A stretch of DNA of 64,000 nt from Phlebotomus papatasi (GCF_024763615.1 NC_077222.1:83328001-83392000); one strand, 5' to 3'. Counted from the stretch's first letter, positions 23,276 through 35,239 are shown. Made by a program: numbers and translations. The notes: generated by a model not told the origin, from the letters alone.

Positions 23276-23279
23276 CATC

Positions 23280-25517
23280 AATTACTTTTTTCTATCAGAG
23301 ATAGATTGAATTGCCGCAGATTTGACCACTACGAAAGCAAAATCTTATCAATTTATGATGACTTTTTTGTTTATTTTGGACACATAAAGCTCCAAAATAT
23401 GAATTAAATAACTTCGCAAATTGCTCGGGTTCTGTTCACTTCATTACCCTATCTTGTCAGTTTCACGAAAAATTTAGTAAACTGTTTAAACTTTCCGGTT
23501 AAGAAAATCTTTGGCTCATTATGGAATTATTCCTGTTGAAACTAATCTAGAATTTAAAGAAGAATCCAATTAATTTACAAAATAGCTGATTGAGAAACTC
23601 GATAGTAGATTTGACCTTGAATATCTTTGAAAAGTACTATTCACAGTGTTAAGAGCTATTAAACAAAATAATTCCTTCTTGGTACATCCATAAAAGTATT
23701 TCTGAAAAGAGCAGAATGAGTATAATTAAGCTCATGTCCCCCTAAAACCATAAGTTTATATCTCTCAAAGTTTTGTCTTAATATTTAAAGTATTGTAAAA
23801 TCATAATTTTTTAATACAAATTTAAAAAAAAAATTAAAATTGACCATATTAACATTAGTCGTATTTCGATATTTGTTACAATGCAATCTATTTAATTTTA
23901 ATTCAACTTACTTTATTTTCGTCTCATTTTAATCTATTTGCCTCTCTCCCATACGGTCATCGCCGACTTAGCATCGATTCTAACCTCCAGAATAAAACTA
24001 CGGAAAACTCTTTACCTGTGGTATGTTTTAAATTACAATATCAGTTGTTACAATTTCTCTAGGTAGGTTAGGTAATTCAGGCTGAATTTGAGAGAGAAGA
24101 AAAAATAACTTCTGAGTCAAAGGCTGTTTGGAATATTGGTGGTTAGGAACATAATTAATCAACATTAAAATTATTAAAAAGTTTAAGACCTATCACACTA
24201 AACACTGTAATCATTTTATATTATTATAGAAAGCAATCCACCAAATTTGTAAAAATTACTAAAATTGCTTTTTATTAATAATTTTGGGACCTTCGGTAAC
24301 TGGGTTGAACCTCTATTTAGAAATTTTAATTACTAACCAAAACTTTAATAAATTTGTTGACCAAGAATATTCAAAAGACCTTAAATACCTTAAAAATGCC
24401 TTAAAACAATGTGTATTTAGAAGATATTTTACGTACTTTATTTTATTAAAGTGGCTTTATTATACCACAAGGATATTAGTAATATTATCTATTAATACAT
24501 TTCATGGAAAATCTTTTAAAATTTCTCGAGAAATGATTAGAAACGTTGTTATAGCGTAAATATCTTGTCAAAACCCCCAATTAAAGTGGATAAATCAACG
24601 ACAGGCTTTGGATATCTTTGCTGATAGGACCTATTGATTAATTTTCGTTTAATTGTAGTGCTGATAATTTAAAATTTTATAAAGTGTTGGAAGAAAATGT
24701 ATAAAATATCCCTGGGTGACCAAGCAGTCAATTCATTCGGAACAGAGATGTTTACAAAAATTAGTTAAATGTATAATAATTGAATACAAATTGTTTTAAA
24801 AAAACAAGAAGACTGTAAAATATTTTAAAATTTTATTTCTAAAAAAAAGTAAACAATAAAAAATATTGAAGTAATATTTTATATCCGAAAAGGCAGTTTA
24901 TATGGTTTCTGGCTATAATTTTCATCAGTGAACTTCGATAGTTCTTACTATTCTTTGTATTTCCTTATCTACATTATTATATTCTTTACATTTTTTAATA
25001 ATGGGATTTATTGAAAAAGATAAATTTTGAATCTGCCTTTCCAATCATTTAAACCTCTTCTGAAATGTTATTGATGAATATTTAATTTAATCCAGAAACA
25101 CTAATCCTTTCAAAATTATTATAGTATTATTATTCGATTTCAAATTTGCTTTTAAAATCAATGTTTTGATCACTACAGGAGATTTTACATGTTTTTTCAT
25201 ATATTATTTGCTTAAAAACACTCCAAATTAAATTTTCGGAATTCTCCGGAAGCAAAAAGCTATCTCGAGCGAGATAGCTTTTTTCCATTTTAGAAAATTG
25301 AATATTTCACCCTCCAACGGAAAATTTCCATTTTAAATTCAAAATATTTCAAGACATTCGGGCAGTTTCGTGCACTTTTGCAGAGGGCGCTTGTATAGCA
25401 AATTTACCATTTGCTCGTGGGAATTCCCGTGGAAATTCCGTCTGTTTACACGGTAAAGAGGGTAAATTAAACTGCAAATGAATAAATATATGAAAGAAAT
25501 TTTATGTTTTATTTAAG
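23280..25517. other. Noncoding DNA between SVWC genes C and D
   Basis: No gene recognised. 24230-24310 carries family B words (ACTAAAATTGCTTTTTATTA, GGTAACTGGGTTGAACCTC). Part of 23400-23800 resembles 26100-26620, both just upstream of an SVWC gene, as expected if the duplicated unit includes several hundred bp of upstream DNA. Confidence 0.45.
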
Positions 25518-25874
25518 TTAGTCGCAGGTAATATATGGACAGCAATCTGGGAAAGCCTTAGTTTTATCACCAGGAAAGATCGGACAAGGTGTAGGTGGAC
25601 TAATTCCACATTTAACGATACCATAAGAATAATCATGAGCATACCAGAGATATTTTGCAAAATTTTCACGGTCTATCCATTCTTCACCACCTTTCACAGC
25701 CTGTTGAAAATCTTTCAACCAGCAATGTCCAGGAAAATCTATTTGTATTAATTAGTAAGTTAAGCCAGGGAACTACTCTGGAACGTGGGTGAACAAAAAC
25801 AAAACTCACCGATTGATACTTGCGGTGGTAATTACGAGGCTCAAAGCCAGAATTGAAATTTTAATTACTATCAT
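25518..25874 (-). pseudogene. SVWC paralog D, probably a pseudogene
   Basis: Exon 1 (25874-25810) and exon 2 (25738-25518) line up with gene C, but two kinds of damage are visible. First, exon 1 lacks the HPPSTNP linker. A 23-bp deletion relative to C joins CGG directly to TGAGT; a donor survives, but exon 1 is 65 nt and ends in phase 2, whereas exon 2 needs phase 1, so the spliced frame is broken. Second, in exon 2 the second and third SVWC cysteines are replaced (ENF and LWY where C has ENC and YSC). The signal peptide, the remaining six cysteines and the upstream module are kept. An alternative start or splice site could bypass the frameshift but would not restore the cysteines. Confidence 0.75.
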
Positions 25875-25910
25875 TTTGTTAGTTTAATAAGAACTGTACC
25901 TTATTTCAGA

Positions 25911-25992
25911 CTGAGTTATCGCGACAATGGTTAAGTTAAAAATGAATTAACTTTTAAACTTGTTGTTGGTGATCTTCACCCAAGTCGAAGGA
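25911..25992 (-). promoter_or_regulatory. Conserved two-block upstream module of SVWC copy D
   Basis: Block 1 is TCCTTCGACTTGGGTGAAGA plus TCACCAA; block 2 is TTTTTAACTTAACC then ATTGTCGCGATAACTCAGT. It is retained although the coding part looks broken. Confidence 0.65.
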
Positions 25993-25999
25993 TAACTAC

Positions 26000-27971
26000 T
26001 TTATCAGAGACATAAGTTCGAGTTCCTACAGTTATGATCATAATTCAAAATATAAAACTTTATCATCTCATTAAGTATGACGACTTTGTGACGAAAATGT
26101 GAATTAAACAACTTTGCAAATTGCTCGGACTTAGTAATATAAAATTCATAGACTTTAATGTTGTTTTCGCATTTTAATTGAATGTGTAGTTTTTGAAAAT
26201 CCATTCACACAATTATAATCTCATAAAATTTACATTCTTTTTTAAACTCTTGCTTACATGATTAACCCTTTCTTTGTAGTTGTTGTAGTTTCACAAGATA
26301 TTTTGTTACCTACCTAAACTTTGCGGTTTATAAAACTTCCGATACATTATGGATTTTTTAATGTTCAAACTAATTTGGAATATAAAGAAGAATCTAATTT
26401 GCTTACAAAAGAACTGAACGAAAAACACATCAACTAAATTTGTCCTTCAGATTTGACCTTGAAAATCCTTGAAAAAATATGATTCGAAGTGTGAAGGGCT
26501 AAAATTCATCCTCGTTGAAATTTTCCAAAATAGATTTTTTTAAGTAGGGCAGAATCGGAAAAACTAAGGTTATGCCCCTTAAAACCACAAGTTCTGATCT
26601 CTCAATGTTTAGTCACGTAATTTTTTAAGCCATGGGGTAGAGTTTATCAAAAAATCAACTGATTATGTATTTCTCTCTTTCTGAGTACGAGCAATGAAAA
26701 TAAGAGTGTCTTTGCAATTCACACGATAAACCCAGAAATTTTAAAAGCAGCATAAAAAGAGTAATATGACAGAATAATCATTTAATTGTTTGCTTTATCG
26801 TCTATTATCATATACTAATGTTTTAACATGTTGAAATATTATTACAAAATATGTTTCAGTTAAATTCCAAACATTAGATTAAAAATTCAAAATAAAATTA
26901 CATATGTACTTGAAAAGGGGTTTTGACTCTGATAAGACAAATAGATTAAGGTTATTAATTCAGTAAGAATGTTCTCATGACGAAGCTCTTCTTTCCGTTA
27001 ATACTCTATTCAGGCAATTATTTTCCGTGTTGATTTCATAACAAACATTCTTGATTAATATCCGGTTTGGAATCGTGCCTTTCTGGCTTCCCAAAACAAA
27101 AAGGCTTATTGCAAACAGAAGTGGATTCCATATTAGTGGCACAGAAAAAAGGTACATGAAAGCGTGTGGGAAGACAAATTGATTGACTGGACTGGTACGT
27201 GAATGTGCTTCAATGCCTGGAAGAGCCACCAGATGGTTGAGGACGGTAGAAAATCAACGCGAAACGTGATAATTAGTTCGGGTCATTAAGAATTTCATTC
27301 ATATGCTCCACATTCTAGGTAGATTCTCTCTGGCTCTCTAATCTTCACTCACCGATGATTAATTGCGGACAGTGTGTGTTCTGGCGTGTTATTGGATTAA
27401 TCTCCCTCATTATATCCCCATCCTCATTAATTCCATCGCACGGGAGAGGTGTTCGATGGTTAATGAGTGAGTCCCAGATCATGGGATCATTGGTGGGAGG
27501 AGATGAAGCTCAAGAACTCAAGAAGGCGCCACATTTTCCTAGGGTAGACATATATACACCACACTGAGGTATAGAATCAAAATAAATTGTGAATTTCCTG
27601 ATCATGAAATTCAATAGGTTCTTGTACACATCTAATACTTGCTTTTGTTCAACAATTCTTCCTTCTGATGTGTCTTGAAGATGAAGAAAATAATAAGTTG
27701 GAATCATTTTAAATCCCGTTATCAGGCGTGATTCCATTCTTTGACTCTATATATTTTTTCCTTCTTCTCGTGATCCCTCGAAATCACACACAATAATTCT
27801 CGTGATTGAACTGGCAAAACGTGCTTGCAAAAAAAAAACCATACATTTTATCCACAATTGATATATCAAAAGTGTAGGAGTCTTATGAAGATTTTGTTGC
27901 AATTTATGTTCAAGATTTCTAATAGAATCTCATTTTAACTTTAGAATTTCCTAATGTAATTATTACGGCGT
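26000..27971. other. Mostly noncoding DNA upstream of copy D
   Basis: 26100-26620 resembles 23400-23800 (shared duplication tract). 26975-27560 is unique and less AT-rich. It holds an 84-codon minus frame (26975-27229, GTG start, hydrophobic middle) that could be an exon, but nothing recognisable supports it. Confidence 0.35.
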
Positions 27972-28365
27972 CATCACACTTGCACATTAAAATTTTAATG
28001 TGATTTACATTAATTGTTGCTTGTGAGCGTTCAAATATGTCATTTGTGTCTTTGAGTCACTTAATAATAAGGGGGTTTTCTATTTATTGTTAAAGAAGTG
28101 GACTTGGCCTGCAAAAATAAGTTTAAATTTACCTAAAGCATAAATATTTTTCACATTAAAAAATTAAAGAGAAAATCGCATTAATTTTTCGCATTAATGC
28201 TATAAATCAATTTATATCAAATTTTGCGGACCAAGTCTACCTTTTTATCAACAAATAGATCAAATTTTGAATATAAAATTATTCAAATACACAAATTACA
28301 CATTTGAACTCTCACCAGCGACAATTAATGTGAATCATATTAAAATTTTAATGTGCAAGTGTGAT
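27972..28365. mobile_element. MITE with ATCACACTTGCACATT ends
   Basis: Inverted ends of about 70 bp: left ATCACACTTGCACATTAAAA, right TTTTAATGTGCAAGTGTGAT. The palindrome CATTAAAATTTTAATG is inside the left end. Noncoding, about 394 bp. Confidence 0.8.
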
Positions 28366-28439
28366 AACACAGTTACAGTTATTTATTTGTTGACCATTGT
28401 CCATATCTACTTGTCAGAAAATAAGTGGAACAACTCAGT

Positions 28440-28665
28440 TTAATTTTATAAAAATTGTTTATTTAATTCGCTTTTTGGATACTTCTTTATACCCTTTACC
28501 TTCACTGTGAATATTATACTTGAAAGTTAACTATTTTCAAAGTTATATAGATTTTAAATTTCAAAAATCCTATACTCTGCATGTAAAATCTCAGCTTCAA
28601 ATCGCTCTTCTGTCAAATCTGCTTACTACGAGTTATTTGTTTCTTATTCTGAGCGGTCGATATGC
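28440..28665 (+). repeat. Repeat family F, copy 1
   Basis: The reverse complement matches 41405-41600. Shared words include TTTTTGGATACTTCTTTATA, TCCTATACTCTGCATGTAAA and ATCTCAGCTTCAAATCGCT. At the 41-kb copy the repeat continues into Tc1-like terminal sequence. Confidence 0.65.
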
Positions 28666-28751
28666 TTAATCTTGCAAAAAACTTCAATTCAAGATTTTGC
28701 TAATTGGCCTATGTTTTGAATGCCTTGAAAGTCTTAACTCTAGCTAACATG

Positions 28752-28925
28752 GGGTAGCACCGAACACTAATTTTAATTTCTAAACTACTTGGATTTTTTT
28801 TCAGTGAAAAAGCACCCCTATAGTGCCTATTATGCCCTATAGGTCTTGTCTTCTGAAGTCTAATATCTGATTAAAAAATCGCAGTGTTTAGTACTACCCC
28901 GTGATCGGTGGTGCCCCAGTTTTCC
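28752..28925. mobile_element. GGGGTAGCACC-type palindromic element
   Basis: Homologous to 18925-19136: shared TTTCTAAACTACTTGGA, CCTATAGGTCTT, ATCGCAGTGTTTAGT and GGTGGTGCCCCAGTTTTCC. The left end is degraded. Confidence 0.65.
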
Positions 28926-29111
28926 TTAATCAGAGAACCAGAAAAAGCTACAATATATCATGGAAATTACTGACTACAACAATGTATTAGACGTAGTAAA
29001 TTATAAATTAGAATTAGTTCCTTAATGATCAGTATATGATTATTGGGACACAATCAAAAATACGTCTTAACGACAACTTAATTTGGATGATTTATCTTAA
29101 AAACAATTGAC

Positions 29112-30367
29112 AGGGGTAGCGTGGGACAAGGCGATTTTTCAATTAATTTTTGAAATAAATGGGATTTAACCATTACTGTATCGTAGGCAATATTAAGATG
29201 TATCTTGATTAAAAGAATGGATATCCTCAGTTTTATTGTTTTAATTATGTGAACACTTTCTTAAAAATTGATAAAAATAGTATATTTTGACGTCTCAGTT
29301 TTCATCTTTGCATTTTATATTAGCGATATATAATCAAAACTTTTTTATCTCATTAGGTAGCAGTGTAATCTGGGAACATATTTTTATAAAAGTTCCAGAG
29401 ATTATACGATCTTGTTTTTTACATAAAGGTTTTAAATACCAAAACTACACGTGGGGATGTTTGGGACACCTGAATGGGGATGAATGGGACGTTGATTTTC
29501 GACAAGATTGTAGGTGGCGTGCAATTTTTAATTGTAAAAATGGAGAGTAATGCCCAGTTTCTACTGGAAATCTCCCTCTTGTGCAAAGTTTACCAGTGGA
29601 GCAAATTTCTCTAACTACAGGGACAATTAAACCATCAATGTCTTGGGAATCATTAATTTCTTCTCAGAGGATATTCGATCTTTGCCCAATCTAGTTAAAA
29701 ACTATTTTTTTCGAAAATTTCTCGAACAAGTTCTCCAGAAAAGGCAAGGCGAGAGGTAATTCAGAGAAATAATGAGAAAACAGGTACAATGCAGTTGTTG
29801 TAAAATCAAGCAGGAATCCATCAATGAGTTCAAAACTAAGAGTTGCAAGAAAATCTACTCGCCTGAGGAATTTAATAATGATTGCAATATTTAGAATAAA
29901 AAAAGAAAAGAAAGGTAGATGGAAAATAATAAGAAAATACTTTAAATAATTGATTGACAAAAAATGACTCTACTGTACAAATAAAATTGATATTAATTTC
30001 TAAGTGTAAATAAAAGATGAAACATTTTTATTTCTATCAGAAATATTTTTAATCTGGTATTTAAAATTAATTAACGTGTTCCAGTAATACAAATTATGCG
30101 AGAAAAAACGCGTCCCAAACATCACCTTTTGCGTCCCATACTGCCCCACATCGGGGAGGTTTGGGACAAAGCGTTAAGTAGTAAAATATTTCATCTTCTC
30201 CAAGAAAACTCAGTTGTTTTCCAAGTTCTATCGAGTACTTTTTATAAAGTCAATACCCATAAGTATCCTATAGACCACATAAAATTGTAATACACTACCG
30301 TAGTTTTTTGGAATAGTGTCTCAAAGTCAAAACATGAAAAAGTGTCCCAAACCTCCCCGGTCTCCCC
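29112..30367. mobile_element. 1.26-kb element with GGGACA/CCGGTCTCCCC ends
   Basis: The right end (CCCAAACCTCCCC then GGTCTCCCCTA) matches the family terminus. Inside, GATGTTTGGGACACC (29457) and CGGGGAGGTTTGGGACA (30155) repeat the same end motif in both directions, suggesting one element inserted within another. Short frames inside have no transposase signature. The left boundary is approximate. Confidence 0.5.
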
Positions 30368-30391
30368 TACATACATATTGATGACAATAAA

Positions 30392-30414
30392 TATCTATCT
30401 ATCTATCTATCTAT
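30392..30414. repeat. (ATCT)n microsatellite
   Basis: About six tandem ATCT units directly downstream of the element ending at 30367. Confidence 0.85.
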
Positions 30415-32355
30415 TATCATTTTTTTTTAAATAGTGTAACTATTTCAGAAATTAGTTCTTCAGCCAGAATTCATATGAGAAAAGAAAATAAAGGAAAATA
30501 TTATCAAAATCGAAGCGATGTCACACTTTTTGTGCGTAACTTCGTGCACGAAACTTGCATAACTTTCTGCGAAACGAGAAAAGTGCAACAAAATATTTTT
30601 TACCTTTGTCCGGCTGTATTTTTCTCACATCATTATGTGCAGAAGTAAATTATCCAAAATCGTTTAGGGGAAGGTACGATACCTTCGAACAACTCAAGCT
30701 TCGGACAATCAGTTTTTCTTCTATGTTCGTAATAGATTTGGTCCATGGTTATTTTTTCAGAAATCTTAAATCATTGGACTAACTATTAAAATGGGTCAAA
30801 TTCATTAAAAACATATTGAAAAATCCCCTAGTCCCCTAGCTCATGTTTAATACGATAGTCTCCAATGGGTTAAGTATTTAAAAATCATTTGTTATTTTTT
30901 TACGTTTTTTTATCTACAGATATAGTGCCGATAGTGCCAAAAATTAATGATACAAGAATTGCTTAGACTTGTCTTAAAGAATTCATCTCATAATTTATGA
31001 TTAATTCTCATTCTCTCGATGAAAGGAATGAGGAGTAGACAATATTTTGTCTTGAATTTCTCTCAGTCCCTATTTCTGAATGTTCTATAGCCTTTGGCAT
31101 TTTCTTTCGATCTCTCTATTGACTGGAAATATATTTATTTATTTGTGATTCTAAAGGTGTTTAGGTGGAGAGAATATGCAGAATTTGTGATTTGAGGTCG
31201 TTTCACTGGATTTCTAACCTCGATTCTTTTTCACATTTTCCTCGTGCTTTTCAACTCTTATTCTGGCCCGAGAGAGAGAAAAGAGTATTTTTGTTAGTTC
31301 TCAAAGATCCTAACGTAATTTGTTACCGTGTTATGCAAAATCGTGACCATTTGATCTGCACAAACTCACGTCGATCTCAATGGTGCTTTATGCTACTCTC
31401 TTGGCATTTCTCTCTCAGGTGCTGAATAGACACTCACAGACTCGCACATGATGTACTCCATGGAGGTAAAAGAGAGTTTCCTCTTACTAGATCATTGATC
31501 GATGACTCCCAATGTCAATGCCAATTGCTTCTTGTGCTGATTTTCTTACGTAACACGCGCGATTGAGTGAATTTACTCGATCTTCTTGATCACTGTCTTG
31601 CTCTTCTTTCGCCACGTGATCTCCATCGTGTGCCTCTTGTTACCAAAAGGGGTCATTTCACTATAAGACGAGCTGTTACAGTCATTTTTTTTTAAAGACT
31701 TATAGACCATTTGAGAAACATCTTCTGTGTCTTCAGTTCTACAACTCTGACCCTACTAAACACGATTCTGCAATGGTTTCAAGTTGCTATTGAGATACTC
31801 AAATTTCTTTTAGATTAACCCATTTAGAACCTGTATTATGCTGGTTGTAGTACTCTGAACTGAACAGTATTTCATTAAAAATTATTAGTGAAGTCTACGA
31901 CACATTTTTTAAATCAAGAAAATTTCATGAAATTTACATTCTTTTGCTATTCAAATGTTTCAGTATCTCTATTCCACTTCTTGGAACTCAAAATTAAATT
32001 GAACTAAATTGAATTTGTTGAGATGCTCGAAAGAAGACAAAGAGTGCGAAACGTTTGAGAAAAATAGATGTGAATATTGATTTCATGAAATTTTCCTGAT
32101 TTAAAAGGTGTGCCAGAGCATTTAAAATGAAATTTGATACATAAAATAGAAATCACATTGATTATAATGACTTCAGTACGTCTTTTAGATCAGTAAAATT
32201 TTATGAAATCAAATTTCACATCTTCTTCTTTCTCCAACGCTTTGCATAATAAGTCTATGCCAATTTTTTACAATATTCTTCTTTTTTTAAATATCACAAC
32301 AAAATCAAATTTGGTTGAATCTAATTTTAAGTACCAATGAGAGAGATGGACAGTA
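30415..32355. other. Noncoding DNA, no gene seen
   Basis: 31000-31650 is less AT-rich and unique but has no supportable exon. 31850-32280 contains repeated TTTCATGAAATTT-type words, also found at 32820-33110. Confidence 0.35.
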
Positions 32356-32651
32356 GGGCGTTTCAACTAGGAAAAAAATTTTTTGGCACTATTCTCACGG
32401 TGCTGTATTTGATGAGACAAGAAAGTTTTTCTTCGACGACCATATGATCAGACGCCGTTTAGAGGTGGCTGAACGACCCTCTCTGTAGTGTAAAATCCGG
32501 AAAAATCAGAAATTTGTTCTACAGAGAGGGTCGTTCAGCCACCTCTAAACAGCGTCTGATTATATGGTCGTAGAAGAAAAACTTTCTTGTCTCATCAAAT
32601 ACAGCACCGTGAGAATAGTGCCAAAAAAATTTTTTCCTAGTTGAAACGCCC
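32356..32651. mobile_element. Full-length palindromic MITE M1 (GGGCGTTTCAAC ends)
   Basis: This 296-bp element is almost one continuous inverted repeat. The arms run from GGGCGTTTCAACTAGG and its complement inward through TTTTTTGGCACTATTCTC, GACCATATGATCAGACGC and GGTGGCTGAACGACCCTCTC, leaving a centre of only about 40 bp. TA flanks both sides (32354-32355, 32652-32653). It has no coding capacity. RNA from it would fold into a long hairpin. An interrupted copy is at 51990-53564. Confidence 0.92.
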
Positions 32652-32676
32652 TAATGGATATATACGAAAGATTTTA

Positions 32677-32808
32677 CCAGGGGGTGAATAAGTAATGGTA
32701 AGCGAGTGTACCGTGTGTGGCAGATCGGAAGATCGCGCGATCAGTTTCCAAGATCGCGCGGATCACACTCAAAGTGTACCGTGAGTGGCAGACATATTCA
32801 CTCCCTGG
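32677..32808. repeat. CpG-rich palindromic unit with GATCGCGCGATC
   Basis: Outer ends CCAGGGGGTGAATA and TATTCACTCCCTGG are inverted. Inside, GTGTACCGTG followed by TGTGGCAGA or AGTGGCAGA is a direct repeat, and AAGATCGCGCG occurs twice, once as the perfect palindrome GATCGCGCGATC. It lies 25 bp from M1. Confidence 0.6.
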
Positions 32809-33626
32809 GTTTCACAAGGAAATGTGAATTTTGATTTAATGAAATTTTCCTGGTCTAAAAGATGTATCTGAGAATTAAACACCAGAATATAGTAAAATAT
32901 TCTTGGCATAGAGGAAATTAGGAACTTATAAACCCGAAATTTTCAGTTTAATGCTACAATGACTTTAGGTGTAGTTTGTTACTGACTAAAATGGATTCAT
33001 TAACCAAAATTGATTTTTATATGGTCTCATCACACATTTTAGACCAAAACAATTTACAAATTAAAAATTACATTCTTTTTTTTACATTTTTTGTAGTAAA
33101 ATAAATCAGAAGACAAGGAATGCATGTTTTATGAACTTTAAACTGAAAAATTAGAGAGACCAACAATCGATCAGTTTCGAGAATCTTATAGAAACTTTTA
33201 ATGGCTTGTATATTTACTGCTCGAACTCCAGAGAGAGAGCACTATATATAATTCCTCTATCATGCTGTTTGTCCATCCGGCTGTTCCCAGGTCTAGAGGC
33301 CAAACGATTACAGATAGCGACTTGGGATCTTAGCCCCCCCCCCTTAAGTCGACCCAAGGATCGTTAAGATGCCTTTCTTTTTTCCCTACTCCTCCTTTAC
33401 CCCTCCAAACCATGATTTTTTTAATTTTTGGATATGTTTTAGTTATTATCCAGGCAGGCATTTCATCCTTATACGAAAATACCGTTGAATCATACCTATA
33501 AAAATGATATTTCAAGGTCAAAAGTTAAAAGAGCGTATTTCTCATTCGAATGGTATCATGTTTGCGCTCGTTGAAAAAGTCCAGAAATTTACGATAAAAC
33601 TGAATCGTTCCAATCAAATTGATTTA

Positions 33627-33789
33627 AGGTAAAGTGCCCTCGTTCGACCGGTAGATTTATTTATTCAATTTATTTATATTTGCTCTGATATTTTGCGTAT
33701 GATCTAACATTTATAGCTCAATCATTCCATGAATAATACGAACCAGTGACAAATTCATTGACACGCGGTCGAGTAAGGGTATTTTGCCT
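33627..33789. mobile_element. 163-bp MITE with AGGTAAAGTGCCC ends
   Basis: Left end AGGTAAAGTGCCCTCGTTCG, right end CGAGTAAGGGTATTTTGCCT; TA on both sides. It is nested in family A. Confidence 0.75.
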
Positions 33790-33794
33790 TATTA

Positions 33795-33907
33795 TAGCCT
33801 CTACTCATTAAAGAAATGTATGTCCATATTGAAGAGTTTTTCCTACACAAGCGTAAGGAATTAGCTTCAATATGGACATAAATTTCTCTAGTGTGTAGAG
33901 GCTATAA
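33795..33907. mobile_element. Small MITE with TAGCCTCTAC ends, copy 2
   Basis: Arms ATGTCCATATTGAAG and CTTCAATATGGACAT around a short loop, with ends TAGCCTCTAC and GTAGAGGCTA. Related to 21590-21700. Confidence 0.75.
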
Positions 33908-34200
33908 GATTACTCCTAATTTATTTTGGGAAATGTTTTGAGTGATTTATAAATCAGTCCAAATCGGTTGTGAATCGGTAATGAACCGGTTATGAACCGA
34001 TAAGTATTTTTTGTCTAAAAATGAATTTTATTGTCCTTAAAACTGTTTTGAGGGATTTTTTTAACTGATTTATGATTGGTTCAAATCGGCTAGAACCGGT
34101 AAAGGGTAAATAATGCATAAGTATTTTTGAGGTATAGCATCTAAGTCACGAGTTCAAGCAATTCGCAAAGCTTGGGATGCTTTGCCAGCTCTTTTTTCTC

Positions 34201-35239
34201 ATATTAAACCTTGCGTTATGACTCTAGAACAATTTGGTAAATTTGAGCTTCCATAGAGAAAAAATGTTCTATAACTTGTACTAAAAGGTTTCCTATGGTC
34301 GGTCTCTTTTGAAGTTAATTTCCTCAATTCTGATACAAATAAAGAGGCAGATCTTTATTAGTCTTTGAAAGCGGAATTGCGTTCTCCGATAAAGTTTTAT
34401 TATTTTAAAATAGTGTCAAATTTCTTTAAGAGTTTAAGCTAAAATATGACAAACTTCCAAAATATGGATTCTTTAGGTTTTCTTTAATTCTAAAACTAGT
34501 CGGAAAACTCTTTTAAACCTTTAAATTTTGCAATTTGAGGCAAAATCACAATTTATGAAGTGTCATTAGCCTTAAATTCAAAATTCGAAATTTTGAATTT
34601 TGATACTCAATATTTAGCTTACAACTTTAAGCTTTTTTTAATCTAAGAATTGAAAGTTTGTCTTTAATAGATCCGTAACAATTTCCTGTGAATAACTTCT
34701 AATATAACTTCCTGTGAAGAAGAATATTTTATGTTATTTTCTCCTTGACTATGAGCAATAAAATTTTTTCCATCCTGTCGGAATTTTGCAAACTATAAAT
34801 GCATTTAAAGAAAAATCATAGAATATTATTTATTCCCTCTAAAGATTTTTCTCACTCTTCCCGGAAATTACAAAGTGGAAGTTTTACTGATCTTTTTACC
34901 GGGGGCGAAAGAAGAAATTAATGATGAACTATTTTTCTTGCATTTTCTTTGTTACTTCTGCAGACATTGTATGATGGAGAAGAGATGCAGTATAAAACAA
35001 TTAAATTTGCATAAACAAATGAAAGAGGTAATACATTAATTGAAAATACGTTTCACTGGGCAATAGTGCGATTCCTCTTCAAAGTGTGAAATTACGGAAG
35101 ATTTTATGGACTTTGAGCATGTACAGAAAAAAAAGTGGATCAGGGAGATAAAGTAAGTGTTCGATCAGGTTGAGAATAAATCTTACCTTTCTATTTTATT
35201 TTCAATTAATTATAAAAATTACAAAGATCCTTCTTTTGT
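34201..35239. other. AT-rich noncoding DNA
   Basis: No gene or bounded element recognised. Confidence 0.35.

Larger units (their letters stand above)
33280..34200 (+). repeat. Dispersed repeat family A, copy 4, with two nested MITEs
   Basis: This copy runs from the TCTGTCCATCCGG-like start through AAGTCGACCCAAGGATCG, TACGAAAATACCGTTGAATC and GCGTATTTCTCATTC to the ACCGGTTATGAACCG and TTGGGATGCTTTGCC end. It is interrupted at 33627-33789 and 33795-33907. It serves as the uninterrupted reference across the 5573 insertion point. Confidence 0.75.

Noticed and set aside
26975..27229. 84-codon minus-strand frame with hydrophobic segment
   Set aside because: Starts at GTG, has no acceptor at its start and no recognisable family; kept only as a remark in the regional entry.
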